The position numbers and the translations under genes are program-made. Of a DNA stretch of 37,962 nt, positions 1-8,393 are shown one piece after another; the first letter of the stretch is position 1; each line of letters opens with the position of its first letter. The notes beneath the pieces are model-generated. The model was not told where the DNA came from and did no database searches. It saw only the letters and a program-made list of their open reading frames with translations. The stretch comes from Flammeovirgaceae bacterium UBA5008 (lineage in GTDB: Bacteria; Bacteroidota; Bacteroidia; Cytophagales; Cyclobacteriaceae): the NCBI GenBank assembly GCA_002398365.1, contig DGYK01000017.1:1-37962 (forward strand), written 5' to 3'.

Positions 1-69
1 AGTTTCATCTGATCGTTCACCGTGTAATCCGACAGATACAAACTATACGGTGAACGATCAGATGAAACT
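1..69. repeat. Perfect inverted repeat at window edge
   Basis: Bases 1-23 are the exact reverse complement of bases 47-69, separated by a 23-nt spacer. The right arm lies inside the coding frame of the large Fn3/GH19 protein and includes the GTG at 50. The frame stays open through both arms, so the repeat does not end the gene. A perfect 23-bp palindrome with one arm at base 1 may be a fold-back assembly artefact at a contig end. A real hairpin inside a coding sequence is less likely. If it is an artefact, the first ~46 bases are not genuine upstream sequence. Confidence 0.85.
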
Positions 70-3000
70 GCATCTGCTGCTGCGCGATTTGAGTGAGCCG
101 AGTTATCAAGTGCGCTTGTCGTTAGTGCTCGAAGGGGTTGGCATCCGCATCGAAACAAATCCGAATAGCGTGCCGCCACCCATTACCATCGAAGGTGGAA
201 TACCTTCTGTTTTATCAGCCGAAGACTTAGCACCGTACTTAGATACACGCAATTTAATTTTCAGCGGCATCTCGCGACAAGAGTACGAACAACGTGCTGC
301 GCTGCCCGAAGGATTTTATCGTTTCTGTTTTCGCGTGTATGATTACAAACGCAAAGATGTTTTGCTTTCGCAAGAAGCCTGTGCCCAGGCGTGGTTTATG
401 TTAAACGATCCGCCACGTATCAATACGCCATTATGTGGAACTACTCTTCCTGTTCGCGATCCACAAAACATTTTGTTTCAGTGGTTGCCGATGAATGCCA
501 ACTCACCCAACTCGGCTTTTACTACCGAATATGAATTTACCCTCGTAGAAATTCGTCCGCCCGGCCGCAACCCCAACGATGCGATCAATGTCGGCTACCC
601 GCTCTTTCAAACCACCACCCAACAAACCAGTTTGATTTATGGACTGCTCGAACCAACGCTTATTCCCGGACAAGAATATGCATTTCGCGTGCGCGCGATT
701 GACACTGAAGGAAGAGATCAATTTAAAAATCGCGGCTACAGCGAAGTGTGTACGTTTAAGTTTGGCGACTCCGCAGTGCCGCCCCCCGAAGGCATGAACG
801 TGTATGTAGAAGGCGAACGCAGAGCCAAAGTAACTTGGTACACGACTTTAGAAACCGACAGATACCGTGTGGAGTATCGCAAGAAAAGTACGAGCACGGG
901 CTACACGTGGTTCACCATCGAGACGACCCAAGATAATGCCCTCATTCAAGATTTAGAACCTGACACCGAATACGAAGTGCGGGTAGTAGGTATTTTGAAG
1001 AATCAAATCGGGAGCTACAGTCCGACTAAAAACTTTCGCACCACACCGCCACGGGTTTATTCTTGCGGGCAATCGGTAACGAGCATGACCCCTCTCAATA
1101 CCAATCCGTTGCGCAACGCGATGGTAGGACAAATATGGAAGCTCGACTTGTTTGATATGATCGTGCTCGATGTAAGTGGTAGCAATGGCACCTTTAGTGG
1201 TTTCGGGGGAGTGTTGGTTCCCTTTCTGGGTGTAAAACTCTACTGCCAATTCGAGAATATTAAGATCAACGAAAAACAAGAGTTGATTGCAGGCGAGGTA
1301 CTCTCTGTGAAAGGAGATATCGAAGCACTCAAAAAACGTCTGGTTGATTTAAACGAACAGAAGAAGAGAGACAAAGCCAAATCGAGTGGATATGTCTTCG
1401 AAGGAGTGGATATCAAATTCGAAGGAACGATTGATAGTCTTTATGTAAATGACGCAGGTGAAGTCATTGCGGTAGTGGCGAGCAACGAGAACTCCACAAA
1501 CGGATCATCCAAAAAAGAAGAGCGCAAGATTGAAATAAAGAAAGGTGCGGACAATCGCATTACCGATGATTCGGGAAATGTGTATGTTGTGGGGAAAGAT
1601 GGGAAGATCGAGAAGATGGGCTCCACCGGAGCAAGCGGCACCACAGCGGTGGCATCCAATGTGAACTATCGGGTCGAATTTGAAAGTAGCAGCAACCAAG
1701 CGTATGGCTTCGATCAACAGCAACACTCCGAACACGAGCGCAACTACGAAAAGTATGAGCGTGATGGCAAGGTCTACACGATTCCATGGAAATCCGTAGC
1801 CTCCGGCAGCAGAGATGCAGTGATCGCCAAGTCTACCGAGAACAGAAAGGACTTTCTGAAAGAAGTGATCTACAAAACTGACCAGGGTTTACTCTTACGC
1901 AAACCGGGCAATCAGGAGAACGAAGTACAACTGACGGTAGAAGGATTTGGTGATCAAAGTACCGAACAAGTGACAGCCTACTACAAACGCAAAGAAGCCG
2001 ATGGCAAAGAGAAAGAAGTGATGGCAGGTAAACTAAATGTGGTGAGCTACGACAAACTCGTAGAGCGGCTCGTGATTGTCTCCGTCAACAAAACGGCACT
2101 GAATAGCAGCACCACCGAACTAGCCGAATCACTCAACACCATCTTCGCACCGGCAGCCGTAGAGTGGACAGTCGAGAACCAGTCGATCACCGGCATCAAC
2201 TACGACACGAATGGCAAGTCCGGTTTAGATGACGGCAGTTCGGGAATATTCAGCAACTACACAGGCGAGATGCGCATGATCATCAACGCCTACAAAGACA
2301 AATACGACATCGCCAAAAATACATGGTACTTGTTCTTAGTGCCCAACTCCGAGTCCGGTCGCACACAAGGCTTCATGCCGCGCAAGAAGCAAGCGGGGTT
2401 CATCTTCATGGAGCAGTTGGGCGAGGCATCACTGGCAAAAGTAATCGCCCACGAGATTGGTCACGGAGCCTTCCGCCTCGAGCACACCTTCGACACCTAC
2501 AACACCCTCGCAAAATCTTCCACTGACAACCTGATGGACTACCAACCCAACGGCATCACCCTGCACAAATACCAATGGGATTTGATTCACGATCCCGCAG
2601 CGGTGCTGGGGTTGTTTGAGGGCGATGAGGGGGGAGCGATGGTGGCGAAGAAAACCACTGGCAAATTGGTAGTAACAATATCAAATACCACTTTAACGGA
2701 GGGTAAAGTTTATGTCAATGAATCCAGTACTAAACAGATCAAAGTGAAATTTGAAATATCTGACACCACTAAAACTAAAGTTCTGTATCAGTTAACTTGC
2801 ATTACGAGCTCTAAAAACTCTATCATTAACTATCCAAAAACAGGATATGACACATTAGTCTACAATCAAGTAGAAGAAATAAATTTTGACTCTATACCTC
2901 AAGGCAAGTATAAGTTAGTCTGCAAAGTCTCAAAGAAAGATTACGTTCTTAACTTTATTGTCCGTAATAAGAAATTAGAAATAACCAGCAAGCAGTTGAA

Positions 3001-3919
3001 AGCTATTTTCCCGACAACAGATGATAAGCGAATAGCAGAAGTAGTTAAAACAGTTAATGAATATAGCGCTGCTTTTGATATAAGCACACCAGAACGTATG
3101 GCGCATTTTATAGGGCAAATTGGAGCAGAAACCGGAGGATTAAGAGATCTTAAAGAAAGCTATCTGTATACGCCTAGGACTATCTTAAAAATATTTCCAT
3201 TTATTAAATGTGGTCACTTATTTGAAATTGTAAAGTTGGATTCAACTACTTATATCTATAAATATAATTCCATCAATTACGATGAAAACAAATGCGATGG
3301 TAAAGAAATTGATCGAGGCAATACAGTTTTCCCTTTTAAAACTAAGTCAGAAATCATAAATGCCTATGCCGCCACAAAAAGTGATACTTTGGAAGTTTTA
3401 ATGAATGGTAATAAAAGCAAAATTCTTACGTACAAAACGAGAACAGATGTGAATGTGAATAATATTGAACAAGAAGTAAAGGATACTGAGTACAATAGCG
3501 GTATATTAAAAGTTAAATCCAAATATATCCGATCGTCAGCACTGTTTGATGTGACATATGCTTGTAGGATGGGTAATGGTATAGTGACTTCGAAAGATGG
3601 TTCTACTTATTTAGGAAAGGGATTCATACATATAACTGGAAAAGATGGCTATCAGGAAGTCAGTGATGAATGGAATAAGCTTTACCCCAATGACAAGAAA
3701 GAATTTCATGGAAAAGATATTGCTCTTTTAGAAACTAACATTGAAATAGCCATTAAAGCTTCCATGGTTTATTGGAAAATAAAAGAATTAAACACGAAAG
3801 CCGATCAAGGCACTTCGGATGCCATAGTTGAAGAAATAGGAAGAATTGTTAATGGAGGTGATAACGGAATGGACAAAAGAAAAAAATATACCCAATTAGC
3901 AGATAAAAATCTAAACTAG
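2..3919 (+). CDS. Polymorphic toxin: Fn3/zincin carrier with C-terminal GH19 domain (5' partial)
   Basis: The frame is open to the left edge, so the GTG at 50 is unlikely to be the true start and the N-terminus is missing. The visible part begins with a beta-rich region like the giant Bacteroidota Fn3/TANFOR-type proteins. An Fn3 domain follows (about nt 780-1055, ending in LEPDTEYEVRVVG), then a charged linker region and a zincin motif HEIGHGAFRLEHTF (first His codon 2450-2452) followed by NLMDYQ. From about nt 2985 the C-terminus is GH19-like: AHFIGQIGAETGGL with the likely acid Glu at codon 3128-3130, a second candidate Glu in LKESYLY at 3155-3157, then YLGKGFIHITGKDGY. About 110 residues are inserted between the two GH19 blocks. 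Known: GH19 enzymes cleave chitin or peptidoglycan. Inferred: the carrier delivers a peptidoglycan-cleaving toxin, possibly released by the zincin. Composition turns A+T-rich after about 2640. Immunity candidate 7 nt downstream. Confidence 0.75.
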   Translation, partial: VSSDRSPCNPTDTNYTVNDQMKLHLLLRDLSEPSYQVRLSLVLEGVGIRIETNPNSVPPPITIEGGIPSVLSAEDLAPYLDTRNLIFSGISRQEYEQRAALPEGFYRFCFRVYDYKRKDVLLSQEACAQAWFMLNDPPRINTPLCGTTLPVRDPQNILFQWLPMNANSPNSAFTTEYEFTLVEIRPPGRNPNDAINVGYPLFQTTTQQTSLIYGLLEPTLIPGQEYAFRVRAIDTEGRDQFKNRGYSEVCTFKFGDSAVPPPEGMNVYVEGERRAKVTWYTTLETDRYRVEYRKKSTSTGYTWFTIETTQDNALIQDLEPDTEYEVRVVGILKNQIGSYSPTKNFRTTPPRVYSCGQSVTSMTPLNTNPLRNAMVGQIWKLDLFDMIVLDVSGSNGTFSGFGGVLVPFLGVKLYCQFENIKINEKQELIAGEVLSVKGDIEALKKRLVDLNEQKKRDKAKSSGYVFEGVDIKFEGTIDSLYVNDAGEVIAVVASNENSTNGSSKKEERKIEIKKGADNRITDDSGNVYVVGKDGKIEKMGSTGASGTTAVASNVNYRVEFESSSNQAYGFDQQQHSEHERNYEKYERDGKVYTIPWKSVASGSRDAVIAKSTENRKDFLKEVIYKTDQGLLLRKPGNQENEVQLTVEGFGDQSTEQVTAYYKRKEADGKEKEVMAGKLNVVSYDKLVERLVIVSVNKTALNSSTTELAESLNTIFAPAAVEWTVENQSITGINYDTNGKSGLDDGSSGIFSNYTGEMRMIINAYKDKYDIAKNTWYLFLVPNSESGRTQGFMPRKKQAGFIFMEQLGEASLAKVIAHEIGHGAFRLEHTFDTYNTLAKSSTDNLMDYQPNGITLHKYQWDLIHDPAAVLGLFEGDEGGAMVAKKTTGKLVVTISNTTLTEGKVYVNESSTKQIKVKFEISDTTKTKVLYQLTCITSSKNSIINYPKTGYDTLVYNQVEEINFDSIPQGKYKLVCKVSKKDYVLNFIVRNKKLEITSKQLKAIFPTTDDKRIAEVVKTVNEYSAAFDISTPERMAHFIGQIGAETGGLRDLKESYLYTPRTILKIFPFIKCGHLFEIVKLDSTTYIYKYNSINYDENKCDGKEIDRGNTVFPFKTKSEIINAYAATKSDTLEVLMNGNKSKILTYKTRTDVNVNNIEQEVKDTEYNSGILKVKSKYIRSSALFDVTYACRMGNGIVTSKDGSTYLGKGFIHITGKDGYQEVSDEWNKLYPNDKKEFHGKDIALLETNIEIAIKASMVYWKIKELNTKADQGTSDAIVEEIGRIVNGGDNGMDKRKKYTQLADKNLN

Positions 3920-3926
3920 ATGTGAA

Positions 3927-4622
3927 ATGAAAAAGTTAGTCACCATTTTTCTTATCTATGTTTCAACATACGCTTACGGGCAAACTAGCCAGCTTTCTTT
4001 AATGCAGGGAAGTTGGCAATGCTTAAGCATAGAGGGTATAACTATTTTTAAAATTGTAAAGGCCAACAAATGCTTAGAGTTTACTTTTGACACTAAGTCA
4101 GATGCGGTTGATTTTGCTTTGTATGAGTTAATAATTGGATTCCAGAATTACATAACTAGTAGGTCTTATGACTCCTTATACTTAAATTCTGGCAGCCTAG
4201 TGCCAAATGGATTATACTATACCGAGATCCTTAACAAAAGCTATATTAGAGAAGACGGTTTTGTCGTGAGGCCAAACTTTCTTATTCCCTCTTATTTCGA
4301 ATGTGATGGAAATACATTGTCGATTAACGGTGGTAAGTTATTTGAGTTTGAAAAGATAGAGAAAGTGCCATTTGAAGCACTTAAAAAACTTTATTATAAA
4401 GGGAAGCGCAACAATCGCGATTATCTCAAAGATTATCTAAACTTAAAAGTTTTGTCAGTAAATTCAATTAAATATATAGTGTATACTGAACCTGATAGAC
4501 CATCAAAAGCACGATTGGATGGAGGCGATATAGTTATTATACTTGAAGAGAATGAAAAATGGCTCAAAGTTCAGTATAAAGAAAATAGTATCGGATGGAT
4601 TAAAAAGGCAGATGTGAAATAA
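3927..4622 (+). CDS. Exported SH3-domain protein, probable immunity to the GH19 toxin
   Basis: The 231-aa protein starts with a clear signal peptide (MKKLVTIFLIYVSTYAYGQ), so it should act in the periplasm or envelope. After it comes a short GSW motif reminiscent of lipocalin-like folds and a beta-rich middle. The last ~60 residues look like an SH3 domain (DGGDIVIILEENEKWLKVQY, then GWIKKADVK). It begins 7 nt after the stop of the GH19-ended giant gene and shares its A+T-rich composition, which suggests the two were acquired together. An exported product fits an immunity protein against an enzyme acting on peptidoglycan. This role is inferred from position, export and composition; no known immunity family was recognised. 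Alternative: an independent cell-wall-binding SH3 protein. Confidence 0.6.
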   Translation: MKKLVTIFLIYVSTYAYGQTSQLSLMQGSWQCLSIEGITIFKIVKANKCLEFTFDTKSDAVDFALYELIIGFQNYITSRSYDSLYLNSGSLVPNGLYYTEILNKSYIREDGFVVRPNFLIPSYFECDGNTLSINGGKLFEFEKIEKVPFEALKKLYYKGKRNNRDYLKDYLNLKVLSVNSIKYIVYTEPDRPSKARLDGGDIVIILEENEKWLKVQYKENSIGWIKKADVK

Positions 4623-4717
4623 GTACCCGCCCATTAGCTAGGAAGTTGCTTGCGAACGCAGATCAAGGAACTTATGCGGAAATTGTCGAAGTACCGCTTG
4701 TGCCTTTACCCCCTTAA
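4622..4717 (+). pseudogene. Short remnant resembling the tail of the GH19 toxin
   Basis: Right after the immunity gene, one frame reads RPLARKLLANADQGTYAEIV and stops with TAA at 4715-4717. The stretch ADQGT followed by an IVE resembles the toxin tail (TKADQGTSDAIVEEIG, near nt 3800-3840), and the DNA is also similar there (gatcaagg followed by an act triplet in both). It has no start codon and no visible upstream domain. It could be what is left of a displaced second toxin C-terminus, a pattern known for polymorphic toxin loci, or the match could be chance because it is short. Confidence 0.35.
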
Positions 4718-4959
4718 AATAAATTGTTCTCAACTATTGTTTTGATCAATCACTGCCGTGTGACACAACGCACTGCGCCCGCGGCAGGGATAGAAACGAA
4801 AAGCCCGGAGCTACGCGGAAGCACGCTGGCGCGAGGACTTGTAGTGGATAGCCCGGCTGCCGCCCAAAAAAAATTATCAGTACGTAAAGAAGTGTTTGAT
4901 CTCAGCTTGGATCATACTATTTCTTTCTAGTATCTTGTTCTCGCTAAACCTAAAATACC
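4718..4959. other. Intergenic region with structured element, no gene supported
   Basis: Together with the preceding remnant this makes a gap of more than 300 bases between the immunity gene and the zinc-ribbon gene. An open frame runs through 4724-4930, but its product is low-complexity and the region's strongest signal is nested base pairing rather than coding, so it is not called as a gene. No clear TAnnTTTG promoter box precedes the zinc-ribbon gene at 4960. Confidence 0.6.
4775..4866. repeat. G+C-rich structured intergenic element
   Basis: This patch is far richer in G+C than its surroundings. GCGGCAG at 4781-4787 pairs perfectly with CTGCCGC at 4857-4863. Inside, GCTAC (from 4810) can pair with GTAGT (from 4841), and GCG with CGC inside that, giving a nested stem. 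The word AGCCCGG occurs twice, near each arm. It resembles G+C-rich intergenic elements that recur in Bacteroidota genomes, though I cannot name a family. It is followed by A8 rather than a T-tract, so it is not a standard terminator in the plus direction. Strand and function are unknown. Confidence 0.4.
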
Positions 4960-5631
4960 ATGATTGTTTACGGCTGGAATGCAAAGAATATTAAGCAGGC
5001 TCCTTTAGAAAATTATGAGTGTCCTAATTGCCAGCAAAAGCAATCGGTGATCGCCATTTTCGTTAAGTATGTGCACATCTTTTGGATACCGGTGTTTCCT
5101 TATAAGAAAACGACTGTTATTGTCTGCACAAATTGTAAGCATGAGACGGAGGAAAATAATATCGAGCTGGGCACGAAAGGTGCCATTCAACAACTAAAAG
5201 CTGCGGTGCCGATTCCGAAGTATCTGTTTTCTGGGTTAGCTTTGATTCTGTTAGCGATCGCCTTCTTCACCTATCAGGGAATACAAAACGGTGAAAAGGA
5301 AAAAGCCTATCTCAATGATCCGAAAACAGGTGACATTTATTTTTTGAAAAATGAAAAAGAAGCAGGTCCGTATAAATATTACCTGATGAAAGTGCGGAAA
5401 GTAGAAGGTGATTCATTGTGGGTGTCGTACAGTTCTTTTAGTTACAACGGCATGATCACCAAACTCGATCCGAAAGATGGGTTTTACGATATGATGTATT
5501 CCCTGCACAAGGATGGCCTTCAGGAGATCAGTAAATCAGGAGAGCTACAAAAAGTAATGCGTGAATATTCTGCCTCTGACGGATTTGATCAGGAAGTGGA
5601 GTTTCATGAATCTGATTCCACTGCAAATTGA
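4960..5631 (+). CDS. Zinc-ribbon, single-pass membrane protein
   Basis: The 223-aa product has two cysteine pairs, CPNC (21-24) and CTNC (56-59), flanking a conserved-looking VKYVHIFWIPVFPYKK segment. This is the pattern of zinc-ribbon family proteins (zinc_ribbon_15 type) in Bacteroidota. A hydrophobic segment at about 88-108 (YLFSGLALILLAIAFFTYQG) is a single membrane span. It leaves a soluble C-terminal domain of about 110 residues that I do not recognise. The ribbon would be cytoplasmic, and there is no signal peptide. No partner gene is evident: the upstream region is the structured intergenic element and the next gene, greB, points the other way. The molecular role is unknown. Confidence 0.75.
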   Translation: MIVYGWNAKNIKQAPLENYECPNCQQKQSVIAIFVKYVHIFWIPVFPYKKTTVIVCTNCKHETEENNIELGTKGAIQQLKAAVPIPKYLFSGLALILLAIAFFTYQGIQNGEKEKAYLNDPKTGDIYFLKNEKEAGPYKYYLMKVRKVEGDSLWVSYSSFSYNGMITKLDPKDGFYDMMYSLHKDGLQEISKSGELQKVMREYSASDGFDQEVEFHESDSTAN

Positions 5632-5730
5632 TATATAATGTGATGAAGGTATAGATCCTAGCAAGCCGTACTTGGTGAAGGAATGCAAGTGTCGGCAAAT
5701 CGATAAGTGGTTTTGTGCGCGGGTGAAATT

Positions 5731-6204
5731 TTATTTTTGGTATTCAATCTTAGTGATACGCCACACAAAATTTCGGGCAGGTGTTTTCACAATGACTTCG
5801 TCACCCACTTCTTTTTTTAATAGTGCTTGTGCCATAGGCGAGTCCATGGAGATATAATCTTTTGCTCCGATCAGTTCTTCACCGCCCACAATGCGGAAGC
5901 GATTCTTCATCCCCTTATCGTTTTCGATTTCTACCCACGCACCAAACATTACCTTGCCTTCCTGAAAAGGCGAATAGGTTACCACTTTCAGATCGTCAAT
6001 CATTTTGCGTAAATACAAAACGCGCTTATCAATTTCGCGCAGGCGCTTTTTGTTGTAATGATAGTCTGCGTTTTCGGAGCGGTCGCCCAGACTGGCCGCC
6101 CAGTTTACTTTCTGCGTAGTATCAGGACGCTCCACGCGCCACAAGTAGTCAAGCTCAGCTTTCAACTTCTCTAATCCTTCGGGTGTAATCAGCAGTGTTT
6201 TCAT
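5731..6204 (-). CDS. greB: Transcript cleavage factor GreA/GreB family
   Basis: At 157 aa it has the usual Gre length. An N-terminal antiparallel coiled coil (about 1-77) begins MKTLLITPEGLEKLKAELDY. A C-terminal FKBP-like domain holds GEELIGAKDYISMDSPMAQA and GDEVIVKTP. The coiled-coil tip carries D41 and E44 within GDRSENADY, the two acidic residues known to place Mg2+ in the RNA polymerase secondary channel for cleavage of backtracked RNA. The sequence around 20-37 (LWRVERPDTTQKVNWAASLG) is closer to GreB than GreA. The gene starts 6 nt after the stop of the upstream lipoprotein gene on the same strand, so the two are probably co-transcribed. Confidence 0.92.
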   Translation of the reverse strand: MKTLLITPEGLEKLKAELDYLWRVERPDTTQKVNWAASLGDRSENADYHYNKKRLREIDKRVLYLRKMIDDLKVVTYSPFQEGKVMFGAWVEIENDKGMKNRFRIVGGEELIGAKDYISMDSPMAQALLKKEVGDEVIVKTPARNFVWRITKIEYQK

Positions 6205-6210
6205 TATTTA

Positions 6211-7953
6211 TCAATTTCCAAAACCATACTTCAGGGCAAACTGTTTAACCTTATCTTCAGGGCCAAACAAAAATTGCACCATTTGATCACCCGTATCAAT
6301 GAACACATATCGCTCTTTAATACCAGCCTCTGACAATGCCATGTTCATCAGCTTGGCTACAAAGCCTACGTTATACCAATCACCCAGCGCTTGCGGGTAT
6401 CCAATGTACACTTTGTTATTAGCCAAAAGATAAACTTTATAGCGAATCGTTTCATTCACAATGTCTTCTTCATAGTCCATCCATACAACAACATTCTCAA
6501 ATTTACCATGGCTTGCTTTTGAAAATTGTAAGATAAGGTCATCATACCTTACAGGAACAACACTGGCTTCCGCATCAAAATATAAAAGTAGACCTTCCGC
6601 TTCCAGAAATGGAATGATGTATGCGTATATGTGTTCTTTTGAATAACTGGCGGACGCTTTTTGAATTTTCTCCTTCGATATAGGTTGATCAACAACGCCC
6701 ATAGCAAATAAATCACTTGCAAGTTTCTCAGGATTACTTAAAATCACTTCATACGAAGTTCTAAATTGCCTCAGCAACTTCTCATCGAAGTTCACTTCGT
6801 TCAATTTAGTAGCAAAGTAACGCTCATTCATATTTATGAGTGCAAGTGCAGTTTGATCAATCACATACCTCGAATAATCTCCCTGTTCTTTAAAAATAGC
6901 CAAAACACGGTCGATGATCGAGTTATCCGGCTTGGCCGTGTAGAGAGCCTTGGCTAATTCAAGGCTAACGACAAATTGATCCTTTTTACCGAGCTGTTGA
7001 AAAACCTGATCACTATATTTTTCGCCTTCGATGGAAACTAAAATACGTAAGGTGCCACGCCAGTTTATATTTCTTTTAAGAAGTTCTTTGGCAAAAGGTA
7101 TGGTGCGCGGGTCATTTTGACTATAAACAACTTCAGACAGTTGGTACACTGGATTAGTGAATGCGACAACTTGATCTTTTGCTTCTTGGTACCACTCTTC
7201 CTTTAACAATTTCTTTTCGATGATTTTAAGGCACATGTCCATTACCCTTTTCTGAATGAGAGGGCTTCCGTTTTCAGCAAAACCCTGAAGATCGCCCACC
7301 AATTCATGACTCTCCTTCAAATCTACATTCCCGCTAAAAATTAATGATTCTACTTTGTCCAGAGCCCGAACACTTTTTCCATCACGACTGAGCCAGTAAA
7401 TTAATCGTTCCTCATCTTTTGATTGACCCGATAACAGTCGTTCTTCAAAAGCTGGTGCAAACCCAGGTAATTCCATGATTCCTGCCAACTGAATTGCCTC
7501 TTTCTCGTCATCCGTGTCCTTTACTTTTTTTAAAATAGCCGCGATCAATTCAGGCTCTCGTATTTGGTAATCCTCAGGGTCTTCAAAACTTTTGGCCAGC
7601 TCCAGATAGATATCTAGTTTCTCTACAGACTGTCCCCTGCTATCCAATAGTCTGATGATATCTTTTACTACCGTAACATCTCCGTGCTTATAGCGGCTAG
7701 CGAGTGATTGCTGTTGCTTTTGCTCCAATTCACGAGCAATACTCTTTTTCTCAATCTCATGTCGGATTTTGGTTACCTGATTAGGATCCGAGATCACTTC
7801 AATCGTGCTGACATCTTCATACTTTGCTCTGTCTTGGTGTTGCTTTTCCCGCTCTATTAATTTCAGAATCTCCGATTCATCAATTTTTTGACTTTGTTTT
7901 TTGCATGAAAGAACCAGAAGCAAAGAAACCAACAAAAGAAATCGATTATACAT
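6211..7953 (-). CDS. Lipoprotein with helical repeats, unknown function
   Basis: The 580-aa protein starts MYNRFLLLVSLLLVLSCKK, a lipoprotein signal with Cys17 as the lipidated residue. No acidic run follows the Cys, so there is no obvious surface-export signal and it probably faces the periplasm. A charged coiled-coil-like segment (about 25-85) is followed by about 350 residues of helical, HEAT-like repeats. The last ~130 residues look alpha/beta (VVVWMDYEEDIVNETIRYKV, YVFIDTGDQMVQFLFGPED). No enzymatic motif is recognised. It lies 6 nt upstream of greB on the same strand, but nothing in the sequence ties it functionally to transcription. Confidence 0.7.
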   Translation of the reverse strand: MYNRFLLLVSLLLVLSCKKQSQKIDESEILKLIEREKQHQDRAKYEDVSTIEVISDPNQVTKIRHEIEKKSIARELEQKQQQSLASRYKHGDVTVVKDIIRLLDSRGQSVEKLDIYLELAKSFEDPEDYQIREPELIAAILKKVKDTDDEKEAIQLAGIMELPGFAPAFEERLLSGQSKDEERLIYWLSRDGKSVRALDKVESLIFSGNVDLKESHELVGDLQGFAENGSPLIQKRVMDMCLKIIEKKLLKEEWYQEAKDQVVAFTNPVYQLSEVVYSQNDPRTIPFAKELLKRNINWRGTLRILVSIEGEKYSDQVFQQLGKKDQFVVSLELAKALYTAKPDNSIIDRVLAIFKEQGDYSRYVIDQTALALINMNERYFATKLNEVNFDEKLLRQFRTSYEVILSNPEKLASDLFAMGVVDQPISKEKIQKASASYSKEHIYAYIIPFLEAEGLLLYFDAEASVVPVRYDDLILQFSKASHGKFENVVVWMDYEEDIVNETIRYKVYLLANNKVYIGYPQALGDWYNVGFVAKLMNMALSEAGIKERYVFIDTGDQMVQFLFGPEDKVKQFALKYGFGN

Positions 7954-8043
7954 TATGCGAAATTAGATAATGGCAGTAAATTTACTGAAACAGAATTTAC
8001 TATTCCGCATCGTCTGAACGATTGACCATTAATAACTACGATT

Positions 8044-8292
8044 ATGGATGCAGAAGAACTAAAAGACCGTTTAGAACCGCTTTACGAAGCGGCCATGCAA
8101 GAACAGCGGGACATCAAAGATTGTATCGAACACCTCACGCGCAGCGCTAAAGATTTTATTGCCCAACGCTACGGTGAAGAAATTCCTAACCTGAGTGCAG
8201 AAGGATATCGCAAGCTGGATGATGTCATTTACCGGCATACCGATAGGCTTTCTACTGAAATCTCAAATATCATCTACCGCTATGATGAGTAA
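8044..8292 (+). CDS. Small helical protein, copy 1 of a paralogous pair
   Basis: The 82-aa, acidic and largely helical product (MDAEELKDRLEPLYEAAMQE...) has no signal peptide, membrane span or known motif. Residues 12-43 and 49-65 are almost unchanged in a second copy at 15511-15759. By eye the two proteins agree at 67 of 82 positions, with changes clustered at both ends. The single Cys27 in DIKDCIEHLTRSAKDF is conserved in both. Selection on the protein sequence is therefore evident although the function is unknown. The gene is divergent from the lipoprotein-greB pair, and the next gene on the same strand starts about 100 nt downstream. Confidence 0.75.
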   Translation: MDAEELKDRLEPLYEAAMQEQRDIKDCIEHLTRSAKDFIAQRYGEEIPNLSAEGYRKLDDVIYRHTDRLSTEISNIIYRYDE

Positions 8293-8393
8293 ATAATTTT
8301 TTGTTTTTATCCCCCTTTCGTCCTTTTGGAAACAACCATGTTGGATGATTAAAAAAGTACAGTTTAGTTATTTGGAGGATTAAAATAAAGATT

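Noticed and set aside
50..52. GTG start for the large Fn3/GH19 protein
   Set aside because: The frame stays open to base 2 with family-like residues (TDTNYTVNDQM), so the gene enters the window from the left and this GTG is internal.
2450..2464. The zincin motif as the toxin itself
   Set aside because: A complete GH19-like domain follows, and the composition break comes after the zincin. It is more likely part of the carrier, perhaps a releasing peptidase.
4775..4873. Terminator for the toxin-immunity pair
   Set aside because: The stem is followed by A8 on the plus strand, and no T-tract lies on either side in the needed direction.
4724..4930. 68-aa open frame in the intergenic region
   Set aside because: It translates the G+C-rich structured element; no domain, signal or conserved pattern is seen and the pairing explains the sequence better.
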